DNA of 64,000 nt from JBBQUN01 sp963717115 (GTDB taxonomy: Bacteria; Actinomycetota; Acidimicrobiia; Acidimicrobiales; SZUA-35), in assembly GCA_963717115.1 (NCBI GenBank), contig CAVQVO010000009.1:496001-560000 (forward strand), given 5' to 3'. Within the stretch, counting starts at the first letter, position 1, and every line of letters begins with the position of its first letter. The notes below the pieces were generated by a model. It did no database searches. It saw only the letters and a program-made list of their open reading frames with translations, and had not been told where the DNA came from. Both the position numbers and the translations under genes were made by a program. Of the stretch, positions 17,869-27,222 are shown one piece after another.

Positions 17869-18036
17869 CGGATTGCGTTCGCGCGTCTCGATGCGCAGAG
17901 CTCGTCCCGTCTTGGTCACGACCAGAACGTAGCGCCTCGCGATCGATCGGGCCGAAACCGATTCGGGCGGTAACCTCACCCATGGCGACGTCGACCCGTC
18001 GGTGCCGCCGACCACAGCCATCTCCCAGGAGCGCCC

Positions 18037-18456
18037 GTGTCGAGTCCCCCCTATGCCTTCCTGACCGACGAATGGGTCGACGCCGCCCACGCCCTCCGGG
18101 CCGAGTACGCCGACCGCATCCCCACCCCGCCGGCCGCGATCCGCATGAACGTCGTGGTCACGAAGTCGCCGCACCACGACGAGCCGATCCACGGCCACAT
18201 CGACACCAGTGCCGGTGAGGTCATCATCGAGCGTGGACACATCGATCGCCCCGACCTCACGATCACCGTCGACTACCAGACCGCGACGGCCGCGTTCGTC
18301 TCCCGGGACCCCCAGGCCGTGATGGCCTCCTTCCTCGGCGGGAAGATCCTCGTCGAGGGCGACGTCATGAAGCTCATGGTGCTCCAGGGCCAGGAGCCGA
18401 CCCCCGATGTGATCGAGATGTACCTGCGGCTCGACGCCCTCACGGCGCGCGACTGA
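18037..18456 (+). CDS. SCP2 sterol-binding domain protein
   Basis: A 139-residue protein made almost entirely of an SCP2-like lipid-binding fold: an N-terminal helix, then strands with INGHIDT-like and GHIDRPDLTITVDYQTATAAF segments, and the MASFLGGKILVEGDVMKLMVLQG helix-turn typical of the domain. These domains bind acyl chains, CoA thioesters or sterol-like ligands. The start is a GTG with AGGAG five bases before it, which clearly decides initiation. Pyrophosphatase follows 28 bases downstream and may share the transcript, although a functional link is not obvious. Confidence 0.82.
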   Translation: MSSPPYAFLTDEWVDAAHALRAEYADRIPTPPAAIRMNVVVTKSPHHDEPIHGHIDTSAGEVIIERGHIDRPDLTITVDYQTATAAFVSRDPQAVMASFLGGKILVEGDVMKLMVLQGQEPTPDVIEMYLRLDALTARD

Positions 18457-18484
18457 CGCGTCGATTTCCCAACGAAAGGGCCCC

Positions 18485-19126
18485 ATGGCCAGCAACTTCA
18501 ATCGGTTCCGGGCCCACCCGTGGCACGGTCTCCCCGTGGGTGACGAGGCGCCCGACATCGTCGAGTCCTACATCGAGATCACCCCGTTCGACGCCGTCAA
18601 GTACGAGATCGACAAACAGACCGGGTATCTCCGGGTCGACCGCCCGCAGGGTTCCTCGGCCCTCCCCCCGACCTTGTACGGCTTCATTCCGCGCACCTAC
18701 TGCGGGACCCGAGTGGCGGCGTTGACCCCCCTGGCCGAACAGGGCGATGGCGATCCGCTCGACATCTGCGTGCTGTCCCAGCAGCGGATCGACCGGGCCG
18801 ACATCGTGTTGTCGGCCCGGGTGGTGGGGGGCATCCAGCTCCTCGACGACGGGGAGGCCGACGACAAGATCGTCGCCCTCCTGGCGAGCGACACCGTCTT
18901 CGACTACGCGAAGGACCTCAAGAACCTGCCGGTGGCGGTGGTCAACCGCATGGTCCACTACTTCGGGACCTACAAGATGGACATCACGGGGCAGACCGAG
19001 AACCGGATCGAGGTGGTCGGCACGTACGGCGCCGAACACGCCCGAGAGGTGATCCGGGCCTCCCTGCTCGACTATCAGGACAACTTCTCGGTCGAGGACC
19101 GACGGGGCCGGCTCTTCGGCGAGTGA
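18485..19126 (+). CDS. ppa: Inorganic pyrophosphatase (family I)
   Basis: A 213-residue soluble family I pyrophosphatase, which splits PPi released by biosynthetic reactions and so pulls them forward. The signature DGDPLDICV supplies the metal-binding Asp88, Asp90 and Asp93. The substrate-binding parts YGFIPRTYCG and the C-terminal MVHYFGTYK are also in place. It is longer than the ~165-residue actinobacterial norm, closer to eukaryote-like or Bacteroidetes-type lengths. The ATG is preceded by AAAGGG. It converges on the kinase gene that follows. Confidence 0.93.
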   Translation: MASNFNRFRAHPWHGLPVGDEAPDIVESYIEITPFDAVKYEIDKQTGYLRVDRPQGSSALPPTLYGFIPRTYCGTRVAALTPLAEQGDGDPLDICVLSQQRIDRADIVLSARVVGGIQLLDDGEADDKIVALLASDTVFDYAKDLKNLPVAVVNRMVHYFGTYKMDITGQTENRIEVVGTYGAEHAREVIRASLLDYQDNFSVEDRRGRLFGE

Positions 19127-19171
19127 GGCGCCGCCGCCGGCGACGGTGGTCGGGGGACGACCGGGCGGGGC

Positions 19172-21352
19172 TCAGCGGGTGAACAGGACGATCGAGGTCC
19201 CGAGACGGTGGCCTTCACCGGCGGGCGGGTTGGTGGCCAACACCTCGGCATTGGGTTTGCCCTCGACGTCGGTCACCACGAAGCCGGCGGCTTCGAGGAT
19301 GTCGGCGGCCTCGGCGGCCGGTTTCCCGGTGACGTCGGGGACCGTGACGAAGGGCCTGCCCTTCGAGACGAGCACCGACACGACGAACCCCCGGGGTACC
19401 GACGCGCCCGGGTCGGGGGTGATGGCGATCACCTGGCCCTCGGCGACGTCGACCGAGAAGTCCTCGATCCGTTCGGCGACGAGACCCAACCCGGCCAGGG
19501 TCGCCTCGGCCGTTTCGTAGGTCGACCCGGCCAACGCCGGGACGAGGCGGGGCTCGGGTCCGCCGCTGATCTCGAGATCGATGGTCTGACCCGACTCGAG
19601 TTCGGTGCCTGCCGCCACCGACGCCGACAGGACGACGTCGACCGGGATGTCCTCGCTGAACGTGGTGGTGATCTCGCCGATCTCGAGCTTGACCTCGGCC
19701 AGGGCCCCCCGTGCCGCCGCCAACTCGAGCGACACCAGCTCGGGCACGATGCGCAGCTCCGGGCCCTGGGAGACGACGACCTGGACGCTCAGGCCCTCTT
19801 CCCACTCGGTGCCGGGTTCGGGGGCCTGGCTGAGGACCTCACCGACCTCGGATCCGTCCTGGCGGGTGTAGCTGATCTCGGCCACCCAGTTGTTGAGGTC
19901 GATGTCTTGTTGGACCTGCTCGATCGGGAGGCCGACGAAGGTACCCATCGGGTGGGTCACCGGGGCGAAGACCTCGGTCAGGCCCTCGGGGGCGAGGTCA
20001 CGGTTCAGGAGGGCGACGGCCGCCCCGGCGAGGAGCAGCACCAGCAGCACCAGGATGGGCCAGCGACGGCGCCGGTCGGGCACGTCGACCAGATCCTCGT
20101 CACCCTCGTCGCCGCGCTCGTCGAGAGCACGATCATCGAGGGGCGGGTCGGCGAACACCGCCTCGGTGAGCGCCGGATCGCCCCCCTCGGGGCCATCGGT
20201 CGGGGCACCACCGGGCTCGTGGTCCGGACCTCGGACGTCGCCGACGAGGTCGAGGCGCTCGGTGCGTTCCTCGACCACCGAGGTCTCGGTCGAGGGCAGG
20301 GCGTCGGTGGTGTGGTCGGAACGGCGACGAGCGGGCACCGCGCCTGCGGCATCGGCCGAACCGAGGTCGATGCGGTCGCGATCGACATCGAGTCGAGACG
20401 AATCGAGCGACGCCGCTCCGGCGACGTCGCCGGAGGATCCGGTCTCGGGCCACGGGTCGCGGCGGCGGGCCTCGTCGATCAGACCATCGACGTCGATCGG
20501 CGCGAGGGGCAGCGGGCGCGGACGAGGCATCGACGTCGCCGCCGCGTGCAGATCCCGGGTGAGGGTGGCGGCGTCGCTCCGCCGGGACGGATCGGCCCGA
20601 CCGGCGGCTTCCAGAGCCGGCCCCAGCGGCCCGAGTGACTCGGGAACGACCAGATCGACGTCCTGTCGCAACAGCATGGTGGCCAAGGCCGAGGGCGCCG
20701 TCATCGGGACCTCGCCGGTGACCGCTTCGACCAGGCTGAGGGCGAGGCCGTAGACGTCGGTCCGCCCGTCGATCATCCCGCCCGAGGCCTGCTCGGGTGC
20801 CGCGTAGCGGGCCGTTCCCATCAGGGCCCCTTCGGGCTCGGTCCAGGCCGCCTCGGCGACGGCGCGAGCGATACCGAAGTCGGCGATCCGGAGCCGGGCG
20901 TCGCGATCGAAGAGCAGGTTGGCCGGCTTGATGTCGCGGTGCACGAACCCCCGACCGTGCGCGTACGCCAGACCCTGTGCGGTGTGCAGTCCCACCAGGA
21001 GGGCCTGGGACGGGCTGATGGCACCGGCGGCGTCGAGCATCGAGCGGAGGCTCCCCCCTTCGAGCAGCTCGCACACCAGGTAGGCCGGGTCGGTGTCGCT
21101 CCAGTCGTAGACCGCGAGGACGTGCGGGTGATTGAGCTGGGCCGAGGAGCGGGCCTCGGACTCGAACCGTCGGGCGAAGCGGCGGTCGGCCCCGAGACCG
21201 GCGTGCAGCAGTTTGACCGCGACCCGGCGGTGCAACGAGACGTCTTCGGCCAGGTACACACGCGCCGATCCGCCACTGCCGATGGCAGCGATCAGGCGAT
21301 ATCGCCGACCGAGAACTCGGCCGACCTGCTCGTCGATGCCCGGAGCACGCAC
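19172..21352 (-). CDS. pknB: PASTA-domain Ser/Thr protein kinase (PknB-like)
   Basis: A 726-residue membrane kinase. Catalytic residues are complete: glycine-rich loop IGSGGSARVYLAE, Lys47, HRD (138-140, HRDIKPAN), DFG (158-160) and APEQ. A long variable, acidic juxtamembrane region precedes one transmembrane helix (about 431-449). The outside part holds about four PASTA repeats, which in PknB-type kinases sense muropeptides or lipid II, and tie growth and division to cell-wall state. No cell-division, PBP or phosphatase gene flanks it, so it is probably one of several such kinases. It is divergent from a secreted protein gene, with tandem repeats between them. Confidence 0.93.
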   Translation of the reverse strand: MRAPGIDEQVGRVLGRRYRLIAAIGSGGSARVYLAEDVSLHRRVAVKLLHAGLGADRRFARRFESEARSSAQLNHPHVLAVYDWSDTDPAYLVCELLEGGSLRSMLDAAGAISPSQALLVGLHTAQGLAYAHGRGFVHRDIKPANLLFDRDARLRIADFGIARAVAEAAWTEPEGALMGTARYAAPEQASGGMIDGRTDVYGLALSLVEAVTGEVPMTAPSALATMLLRQDVDLVVPESLGPLGPALEAAGRADPSRRSDAATLTRDLHAAATSMPRPRPLPLAPIDVDGLIDEARRRDPWPETGSSGDVAGAASLDSSRLDVDRDRIDLGSADAAGAVPARRRSDHTTDALPSTETSVVEERTERLDLVGDVRGPDHEPGGAPTDGPEGGDPALTEAVFADPPLDDRALDERGDEGDEDLVDVPDRRRRWPILVLLVLLLAGAAVALLNRDLAPEGLTEVFAPVTHPMGTFVGLPIEQVQQDIDLNNWVAEISYTRQDGSEVGEVLSQAPEPGTEWEEGLSVQVVVSQGPELRIVPELVSLELAAARGALAEVKLEIGEITTTFSEDIPVDVVLSASVAAGTELESGQTIDLEISGGPEPRLVPALAGSTYETAEATLAGLGLVAERIEDFSVDVAEGQVIAITPDPGASVPRGFVVSVLVSKGRPFVTVPDVTGKPAAEAADILEAAGFVVTDVEGKPNAEVLATNPPAGEGHRLGTSIVLFTR

Positions 21353-21404
21353 CGCCCAAGGTTACCGACCCACCCTGGCCAGGTTGGGTACCCCGGACAA
21401 CAAT

Positions 21405-21462
21405 CACACCGGGCCGTCCCGTCCCGCCACACCGGACCGTCCCGTCCTGCCACACCGGGCCC
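21405..21462. repeat. 23-bp tandem repeat in divergent promoter region
   Basis: Two 23-base units that differ at two positions (21405-21427 and 21428-21450), plus a 12-base partial third unit, share the core CACACCGG and CCGTCCCGTCC. They lie between the starts of the kinase gene and the secreted-protein gene. They may be binding sites for a regulator or simple slippage products; the sequence alone does not decide. Confidence 0.7.
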
Positions 21463-21530
21463 CACCGTTCTCCATTCCCGGGGCGCGGCGGCTACCGTCG
21501 AACCCGTCCGTCGTCCCGGGAGTTCCGACC

Positions 21531-22043
21531 GTGCGAACCCGCATCATCATGTCGTTCGGTGCCCTGTTGGCAGTTGGCGCGCTCGTCTGGGGGGCCATGT
21601 ACGACGCCGAGACCACGCCCTCGGCCCCGGTCCTGAGCGGCGGGGCGGTCGACGGCGGCGGCGAGCGCGACGCCGACGAGGTCGTCGTCGACGTGACCCC
21701 GATCGAGGGATGGTTCCCGAAGACCGGCGTGGGCAGCACCTGCACCGAGCCCGTCGGTGTCGATCTCATCCCGGGCTACGGCGCGGTCCTGGTCATCAAC
21801 GGGCAGCCGATCCCCGAGAACGAACTGAACATCTACGTCAATCCCGACGCGCCGCCCGACGAGCGGATCCTGACCGCACAGGGAGCCCTCGGCCAGTACA
21901 CCTGGGGCCCGGAAGAGGACTGCCCGAACGGCCTCCTGCTCCGCCCCGAGGACAACCGGGTCGAGGTGTGCGTCTATCGCATCGAGGCGGGCCCGAGCGG
22001 CTGCACCCTCTCGACGGACTTCTTCAGCTTCGACGCCCTCTGA
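21531..22043 (+). CDS. Hypothetical secreted or membrane-anchored protein
   Basis: I do not recognise this 170-residue protein. It starts at a GTG with GGGAG eight bases before it, has a short basic N-terminus (VRTRIIM) and one hydrophobic segment (SFGALLAVGALVWGAMY) that could be a signal anchor, then an acidic, low-complexity linker. The outer part has four Cys in about 100 residues (GSTCTEP, EDCPNG, EVCVYR, SGCTLS), which could make two disulfides. It is divergent from the PASTA kinase, so it may be part of an envelope system, but this is only positional. Confidence 0.6.
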   Translation: MRTRIIMSFGALLAVGALVWGAMYDAETTPSAPVLSGGAVDGGGERDADEVVVDVTPIEGWFPKTGVGSTCTEPVGVDLIPGYGAVLVINGQPIPENELNIYVNPDAPPDERILTAQGALGQYTWGPEEDCPNGLLLRPEDNRVEVCVYRIEAGPSGCTLSTDFFSFDAL

Positions 22044-22118
22044 CCCTGCGACGACACCGCCCGCCCACGAACCCTGGAGCGACGGCACCGGATTCGGGGG
22101 TCATCGCTCCACGGTTGC

Positions 22119-24185
22119 TCAGGTTGCGGGTTCGCCGGCCGCCGACGCGTGCGATCCGGGCACGACCCCGGTGGCGAGCAGCGTGACGAACTGGGTCTCG
22201 TCGAGCAGGGGGACCCCGTGCTCCTCGGCCTTGGTCACCTTCGACGCCCCCGGCTCGGACCCGAGCACGACGGCGGTGGTCTTCTTCGACACCGAACCCG
22301 GGCTCTTCCCGCCACGGATCTTGATGGCGTTGGCCGCCTCGTCACGACTGAAGCCCTCGAGCGAGCCGGTGACCACGATCGACAGCCCCGCCAGGGTCTG
22401 GGGTACGTCGACGACCTCGGGCCCCTCGAAGTTGAGTCCGGCGGCCCGGAGTTTCTCGACCAGCGCCCGAGCCGGGTCGCTCGAGAAGTACTCGTTGACC
22501 GATCGGGCGATCACCGGGCCGACGCCGTCGACCGCAGCCATCTCGTCGACCGACGCCGCGAGGATGGCGTCGAGGTGGCCGAACGCACCGGCCAGGGCCG
22601 CGGCTCCGCTCGGCCCGAGATGACGGATCCCGAATCCCACGAGCAGGCTGGCCAGCGGTCGATGTCGGCTGGCCTCGATCGCCGCTCCCAGGTTGTCGAT
22701 CGAGGTCTGACCGAAGCCCTCCCAGCCGGCGACGGCGTCCCAGTCGAGGGTGTAGAGATCGGCCACGTCGCCCACGAGCCCCCGTTCGATGAACAGGGCG
22801 ATCCGGCTCTCGCCCAGGCCGTCGATGTCCATCGCCGCACGCGAGGAGAAGTACTCGATCTGGGCCTGCTGCTGGGCCGGACAGGCGGGATTGATGCAGA
22901 ACGTGTGCGCCTCGTCGTCGGGCCGAACGAGCGGTTCACCGCACGAGGGGCACGAGTCCGGGAAGTGCCACTCGGGCAGGTCCTCGGATCGCTCCGACAG
23001 CACGGGCCCGAGCACCTCGGGAATGACGTCGCCGGCCTTGCGGACCACGACGATGTCGCCCGGTCGGACGCCCTTGAGACGGACCTGGTCGGCGTTGTGG
23101 AGGGTGGCCATCTGGACCGTCGAGCCGGCGACGGTGACGGGTTCGAGCACGGCGAACGGCGTGGCCTTGCCGGTCCGACCGATCGAGACCTGGATGTCGA
23201 GGAGCCGGGTCGTCTTCTCTTCGGGCGGGAGCTTGTAGGCCATCGCCCACCGGGGGGCCCGCGACGTCGACCCGAGCGAGCGCTGGGCGCCGAGCGAGTC
23301 GAGCTTGACCACCGCACCGTCGATCTCGTAGGGCAGATCGTGCCGATGGGCGTGCCAATGGTCGACGAACTCGATGACCTGCTGGATCGTGCGGACCGCC
23401 CGGCGCTCGGGGTTGACCGGGAACCCCAGCTCGGCGAGCCAGTCGAGGGCCTCGCCCTGGGTGGCCAGATCGGGGCCGCCGACGATCTCCCCGAGCTGGT
23501 ACGCCCAGAAGCTGAGGTTGCGTGACGCCGTGACGGCCGCGTCCTTCTGCCGGAGGCTCCCGGCGGCGGTGTTGCGGGGATTGGCGTACCGGGGCTTGCC
23601 GGCGGCCTCCTGGCTCTGGTTCAGGGCATCGAACTCGGCGACGGGCAGGTAGACCTCGCCCCGCACCTCGAGCACCGCGGGGGCGGCGACGAGCGTGGTG
23701 GGAATCACGCCGATCGTGGCCACGTTGGCCGTGATGTCCTCACCGACCCGACCGTTGCCGCGAGTCGCCCCCTGCACGAGTTCGCCTCCCTCGTAGCGCA
23801 GCGACAGGGCCAGGCCGTCGATCTTCAACTCGCACAGGTACCCGAGCGGCAGATCGTCGCCGTCGACGTCGAGGGCCCGCGCCATCTTCTGGGCCCACGA
23901 CACCAGTTCGTCGTGATCGAAGGAGTTGTCGAGGCTCATCATCGGGACCCGGTGCTCGACCGGTGCGAAGGTGGCCGAGGGGGCGCCACCGACCTGCGTC
24001 GTCGGCGAGTCGTCGACGATCAGGTCGGGATGATCCTGCTCGAGCGCCGCGAGCTCGCGCACCAGGGCGTCGTAGTCGGCGTCGGGGATCTCGGGAGCAT
24101 CGAGCTCGTGGTACTGGCGGTTGGCGCGAGCAATCGTCGCTCGCAGTTCTTCGATTCGATCGACGACGTCGGCGGGGGCATCCAC
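22119..24185 (-). CDS. ligA: NAD-dependent DNA ligase LigA
   Basis: A 688-residue replicative ligase that seals nicks using NAD+. Domains in order: Ia domain with the NAD-binding YHELDAPEIPDADYD; adenylation domain with active-site Lys121 in the CELKIDGLALS motif; OB fold (RPGDIVVVRKAGDVIPEV); a zinc finger with four Cys (CPSCG...CINPACP); helix-hairpin-helix repeats (FGIRHLGPSGAAAL, VDGVGPVIARSV); and a C-terminal BRCT domain (LAGLSIVVTGSLEGFSRDEA). The start is a GTG. It is divergent from a membrane-protein gene. Complete and of normal length. Confidence 0.97.
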   Translation of the reverse strand: MDAPADVVDRIEELRATIARANRQYHELDAPEIPDADYDALVRELAALEQDHPDLIVDDSPTTQVGGAPSATFAPVEHRVPMMSLDNSFDHDELVSWAQKMARALDVDGDDLPLGYLCELKIDGLALSLRYEGGELVQGATRGNGRVGEDITANVATIGVIPTTLVAAPAVLEVRGEVYLPVAEFDALNQSQEAAGKPRYANPRNTAAGSLRQKDAAVTASRNLSFWAYQLGEIVGGPDLATQGEALDWLAELGFPVNPERRAVRTIQQVIEFVDHWHAHRHDLPYEIDGAVVKLDSLGAQRSLGSTSRAPRWAMAYKLPPEEKTTRLLDIQVSIGRTGKATPFAVLEPVTVAGSTVQMATLHNADQVRLKGVRPGDIVVVRKAGDVIPEVLGPVLSERSEDLPEWHFPDSCPSCGEPLVRPDDEAHTFCINPACPAQQQAQIEYFSSRAAMDIDGLGESRIALFIERGLVGDVADLYTLDWDAVAGWEGFGQTSIDNLGAAIEASRHRPLASLLVGFGIRHLGPSGAAALAGAFGHLDAILAASVDEMAAVDGVGPVIARSVNEYFSSDPARALVEKLRAAGLNFEGPEVVDVPQTLAGLSIVVTGSLEGFSRDEAANAIKIRGGKSPGSVSKKTTAVVLGSEPGASKVTKAEEHGVPLLDETQFVTLLATGVVPGSHASAAGEPAT

Positions 24186-24265
24186 GGCGTCGAGGCTAGT
24201 TGTTCGGCATGGTCCCCCGTGTGCCGATCGTCGGCACCGGCAGCGGGAAACGGCACACTGGAACC

Positions 24266-25183
24266 ATGACGACCGCGTCCCCGCCGACCTCGATCCCGGC
24301 CCTCGTCGAACGGAGCGGGCTGTGGCCCATCCGGGTCCTCTGGTTCCTGCTCCCGGTGCTCGTCGGGCCGGGCCTCCTCGACACCGTCGACGGACGGTCG
24401 GCCGCGGTCGCCACCGTCGTCGAGGTCCTGGCCTGGGGCGCCTGGTTCATCGGCCTGGTCTCGGTCTTCGCGCCCTCCACGGTCACGCTCACCGCCCTGC
24501 GAATGGTCGCCCCGGCCGCCGCCGTCGCACCCCTGTTCGGCGCCGTCACGGCGGGCGAATGGCCCAACTCCGCCCTGGTCGCGATCGGCACGGGGCTCGT
24601 GGTCACCGCCGTCGCCCTCCTTCCGAGCACCGGCGATCCGATGATCAACGGTTCGGCCTACGGCGCCGAACGGCGCATGGCCCTGCGACCGCCCGCCTCG
24701 GTGCTGGTCGGCCCGCTCTATGCGGTGTGGGCCCTGGTGTTCGCCGGCACCATCACCGGTCCGCTGCTGCTCGCCGCCGGCAACTGGTGGCTGGGGCTCC
24801 CCCTCCTCGCCCTCGGAGCGCTGGTCGTCTTCCTGGGCTCCCGGTCCTTCCATCAACTGTCCCGGCGCTGGATCGTCTTCGTCCCCGCCGGGTTCGTCAT
24901 CCACGACTACTGGTCGCTGGCCGAGTCGCTGCTCTTCCAGCGGTCGATCAAGCCGGTGCTCGGCCCGGTCCGGGCCGGCCTCGATCGCGATCAGCCGGCG
25001 GTCGACCTCACCGCCGGCGCCCGGGGTCTGGCCCTCGCCGTCCGACTGACCGATCCGATGCCGACCGCCGTGCGAAACCGACGTGCGGTGGAGTCCCGGA
25101 CCGCCACCGAGTTCTGGTTCGCCCCGACGCTTCCGGGGCGGGTCATCGCCGAGGCCCGGACCCGGGCCATTCGCATCGACTGA
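24266..25183 (+). CDS. Conserved multi-pass membrane protein, unknown function
   Basis: A 305-residue protein with about six hydrophobic helices in its first 220 residues (for example PIRVLWFLLPVLVGPGLL and WWLGLPLLALGALVVFLG), followed by a soluble part with the stretch RRWIVFVPAGFVIHDYWSLAESLLFQR. That region recalls bacterial PH-like or photosystem-linked folds only vaguely, so no function is given. The ATG at 24266 is preferred because it starts shortly before the first helix; the frame is open 22 codons further upstream. It converges, with a three-base gap, on tsaC. Confidence 0.65.
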   Translation: MTTASPPTSIPALVERSGLWPIRVLWFLLPVLVGPGLLDTVDGRSAAVATVVEVLAWGAWFIGLVSVFAPSTVTLTALRMVAPAAAVAPLFGAVTAGEWPNSALVAIGTGLVVTAVALLPSTGDPMINGSAYGAERRMALRPPASVLVGPLYAVWALVFAGTITGPLLLAAGNWWLGLPLLALGALVVFLGSRSFHQLSRRWIVFVPAGFVIHDYWSLAESLLFQRSIKPVLGPVRAGLDRDQPAVDLTAGARGLALAVRLTDPMPTAVRNRRAVESRTATEFWFAPTLPGRVIAEARTRAIRID

Positions 25184-25186
25184 CGC

Positions 25187-26131
25187 TCAGGAGCGGGGGG
25201 CGCTGGCCTTGACGAGGCGGTCGAGGACCGCGGGCAGGAGGGGCCCGCCCTCGGTGGGCGGCACGACGACGATCCCCGACGGGTGCTGGGCATCGGCTTC
25301 CCGCAGGGCCCGGTAGAGGCCCTCGGCATACCCCTCGGCTGCCGCGGGCAGCACGACCTGTCGGCGGTGCGGGTGGGCCACCGGGGTGATGAGCACGACG
25401 TCGTCGTCGAGCCGGTCGAGCGCCGGCGATCCGACCTCGACGACCGTGACCGGAGCGTCGGGTGCATAGTGCGAGTCGAGCATGCCCGACGCCCGGGACT
25501 CGCCCGATCGGCCGTCGATCACGGGTTCACCGAGCACGGCGACCAATCGATCGAGCCCGATCCCCCCGGGCCGCAGGAGCACCGCCTCGGGCCCCACCAA
25601 CTCCACGATGGTCGACTCGACGCCCACGGCCGACGAGCCACCATCGAGGATCAGATCGACGGCATCGCCCAGGTCGTCGCGGACGTGGGCCGCCGTGGTC
25701 GGGCTGACCCGGCCGAATCGGTTGGCCGACGGTGCGGCGATGCCGCCCCCGAAGTCGCGGAGCAGGGCCTGCGTGAGCCGATGGTCGGGAACCCGGAGCC
25801 CGATCGTGGAACGACCGCCGGTGGCGGCGTCGGCGATCCCGTCGATCTTCGGGACGATCAGCGTGAGCGGGCCCGGCCAGAAGGCCTCGGCCAGTCGGGT
25901 GACGCGGGGGTCCCGGGTCGTCGACCAGGCCGGGACGGCCGCCGCCGAGGCGATGTGGACGATCAGGGGGTGGCCGGCCGGTCGGCCCTTGACCGCGAAG
26001 ATCCGGCCGACGGCGTCGTCGTTCGAGGCATCGGCACCGAGCCCGTAGACGGTCTCGGTGGGGATGGCGACCAGGCCACCGGCCCGGAGGACCGCCGTCG
26101 CCCGGCGGATCAGCGCGGCGTCGACCGTCAT
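25187..26131 (-). CDS. tsaC: L-threonylcarbamoyladenylate synthase (Sua5/YwlC/TsaC)
   Basis: A 314-residue Sua5-type enzyme, which makes the threonylcarbamoyl-AMP used to modify A37 of ANN-decoding tRNAs (t6A). The YrdC domain fills residues 1-200, with IPTETVYGLGADA, KGRPAGHPL, WPGPLTLI and SANRFGRVSPT, all substrate-binding motifs. A C-terminal Sua5 domain of about 100 residues follows a short SGMLDSHYAPDAP linker, which marks it as the long Sua5 form rather than the short TsaC form. It starts 19 bases after mnmA and shares its strand, so it is the last gene of a tRNA-modification operon. Confidence 0.93.
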   Translation of the reverse strand: MTVDAALIRRATAVLRAGGLVAIPTETVYGLGADASNDDAVGRIFAVKGRPAGHPLIVHIASAAAVPAWSTTRDPRVTRLAEAFWPGPLTLIVPKIDGIADAATGGRSTIGLRVPDHRLTQALLRDFGGGIAAPSANRFGRVSPTTAAHVRDDLGDAVDLILDGGSSAVGVESTIVELVGPEAVLLRPGGIGLDRLVAVLGEPVIDGRSGESRASGMLDSHYAPDAPVTVVEVGSPALDRLDDDVVLITPVAHPHRRQVVLPAAAEGYAEGLYRALREADAQHPSGIVVVPPTEGGPLLPAVLDRLVKASAPRS

Positions 26132-26150
26132 GGCTCGATCACGATCGGGG

Positions 26151-27197
26151 TCAGGACTCGGCGGTTGCGCCGCCGACGACCTCGTCGCCGACGTAGAACA
26201 CCACGGATTGCCCGGCGGCGATGCGGGTGTGCGGCTCCGCCCAGCGCACAACGGCCCGTCCGCCGTCGAGCAGCTCGATCGCTGCTGGGGCCCGTCGCCC
26301 GTGGGCGGCGGCCTGCACCGACAGGTCGCCGTCGACCGGTTCGGACGTCCAGGTCAGACCCGACACCGGGGTCCGGTCGGTCCGGGTCAGCTCGCGCGGT
26401 CCGACCACGATGCGAGGGGTGTCGGGATCGATGTCGACCACGTAACGGCGCTGGTCGTTGCCGGCCAGCCCGAGGCCCCGACGCTGCCCGATCGTCACCA
26501 GCTGGACGGCGGTCGATCGACCGACCACGGCGCCGTCGGTGTCGACGATGTCGGCTTCGGTGAGTGGGATCCGGTCGCCGAGGAACGCCCGGCGCCCCCC
26601 GTCGGAGTGGATGAAGCAGACGTCCTGGCTGTCGGGCTTGTCGGCGGTTCGGAGCCCCAGCGCACCGGCCATGGCCCGGACCTGGTCCTTGGTGAGGTCG
26701 CCCACCGGGAGCCGGAGTCGGCCCAGCTGATCCTGGCCGAGCATGTGGAGCACGTAGGACTGGTCCTTGGCCTCGTCGGCCCCGCGCCCGAGGCGTCGGG
26801 TGCCGTCGGGCCGATCCACGATGCGGGCGTGGTGTCCGGTGGCGATCTGGTCGAAGCCGAGAGCGTCGGCGCGGCGCAGCAGCTTGTCGAACTTGATGTG
26901 ACGGTTGCACTCGACGCACGGATTCGGGGTGCGACCGGCCTGGTAGTCGGCGACGTAGGGGTCGATCACGTGCTCGACGAACTCGTCACCGAAGTTGAAG
27001 ACGTGGTGATCGATGCCGAGTTGTCGGGCCACCCGCCGGGCGTCGTCGACGTCGGAGACCGAGCAGCAGCCCGAGTCGCTCTCGCCTCCCCACAGTTTCA
27101 GGGTCACGCCGGTGACGTCGTGGCCCTGGTCGACCAGCAAGGCTGCCGCGACCGAGGAGTCGACACCGCCCGACATCGCAACGAGGATCTCGGCCAT
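26151..27197 (-). CDS. mnmA: tRNA-specific 2-thiouridylase MnmA
   Basis: A 348-residue enzyme that puts sulfur on U34 of Lys, Glu and Gln tRNAs. The PP-loop SGGVDSS (9-15) binds ATP; the catalytic Cys pair is Cys94 (TPNPCVECN) and Cys194 (SQDVCFI). The tRNA-binding GHHARI and IGQRRGLG motifs are present, and a C-terminal beta-barrel domain completes the protein. A cysteine desulfurase lies 25 bases upstream in the same direction and is the natural sulfur donor; this pairing is common in actinobacteria. Complete, with the usual length and an ATG start. Confidence 0.96.
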   Translation of the reverse strand: MAEILVAMSGGVDSSVAAALLVDQGHDVTGVTLKLWGGESDSGCCSVSDVDDARRVARQLGIDHHVFNFGDEFVEHVIDPYVADYQAGRTPNPCVECNRHIKFDKLLRRADALGFDQIATGHHARIVDRPDGTRRLGRGADEAKDQSYVLHMLGQDQLGRLRLPVGDLTKDQVRAMAGALGLRTADKPDSQDVCFIHSDGGRRAFLGDRIPLTEADIVDTDGAVVGRSTAVQLVTIGQRRGLGLAGNDQRRYVVDIDPDTPRIVVGPRELTRTDRTPVSGLTWTSEPVDGDLSVQAAAHGRRAPAAIELLDGGRAVVRWAEPHTRIAAGQSVVFYVGDEVVGGATAES

Positions 27198-27222
27198 CAG
27201 CGGCGCGTCCCGGTGGGAGCGG

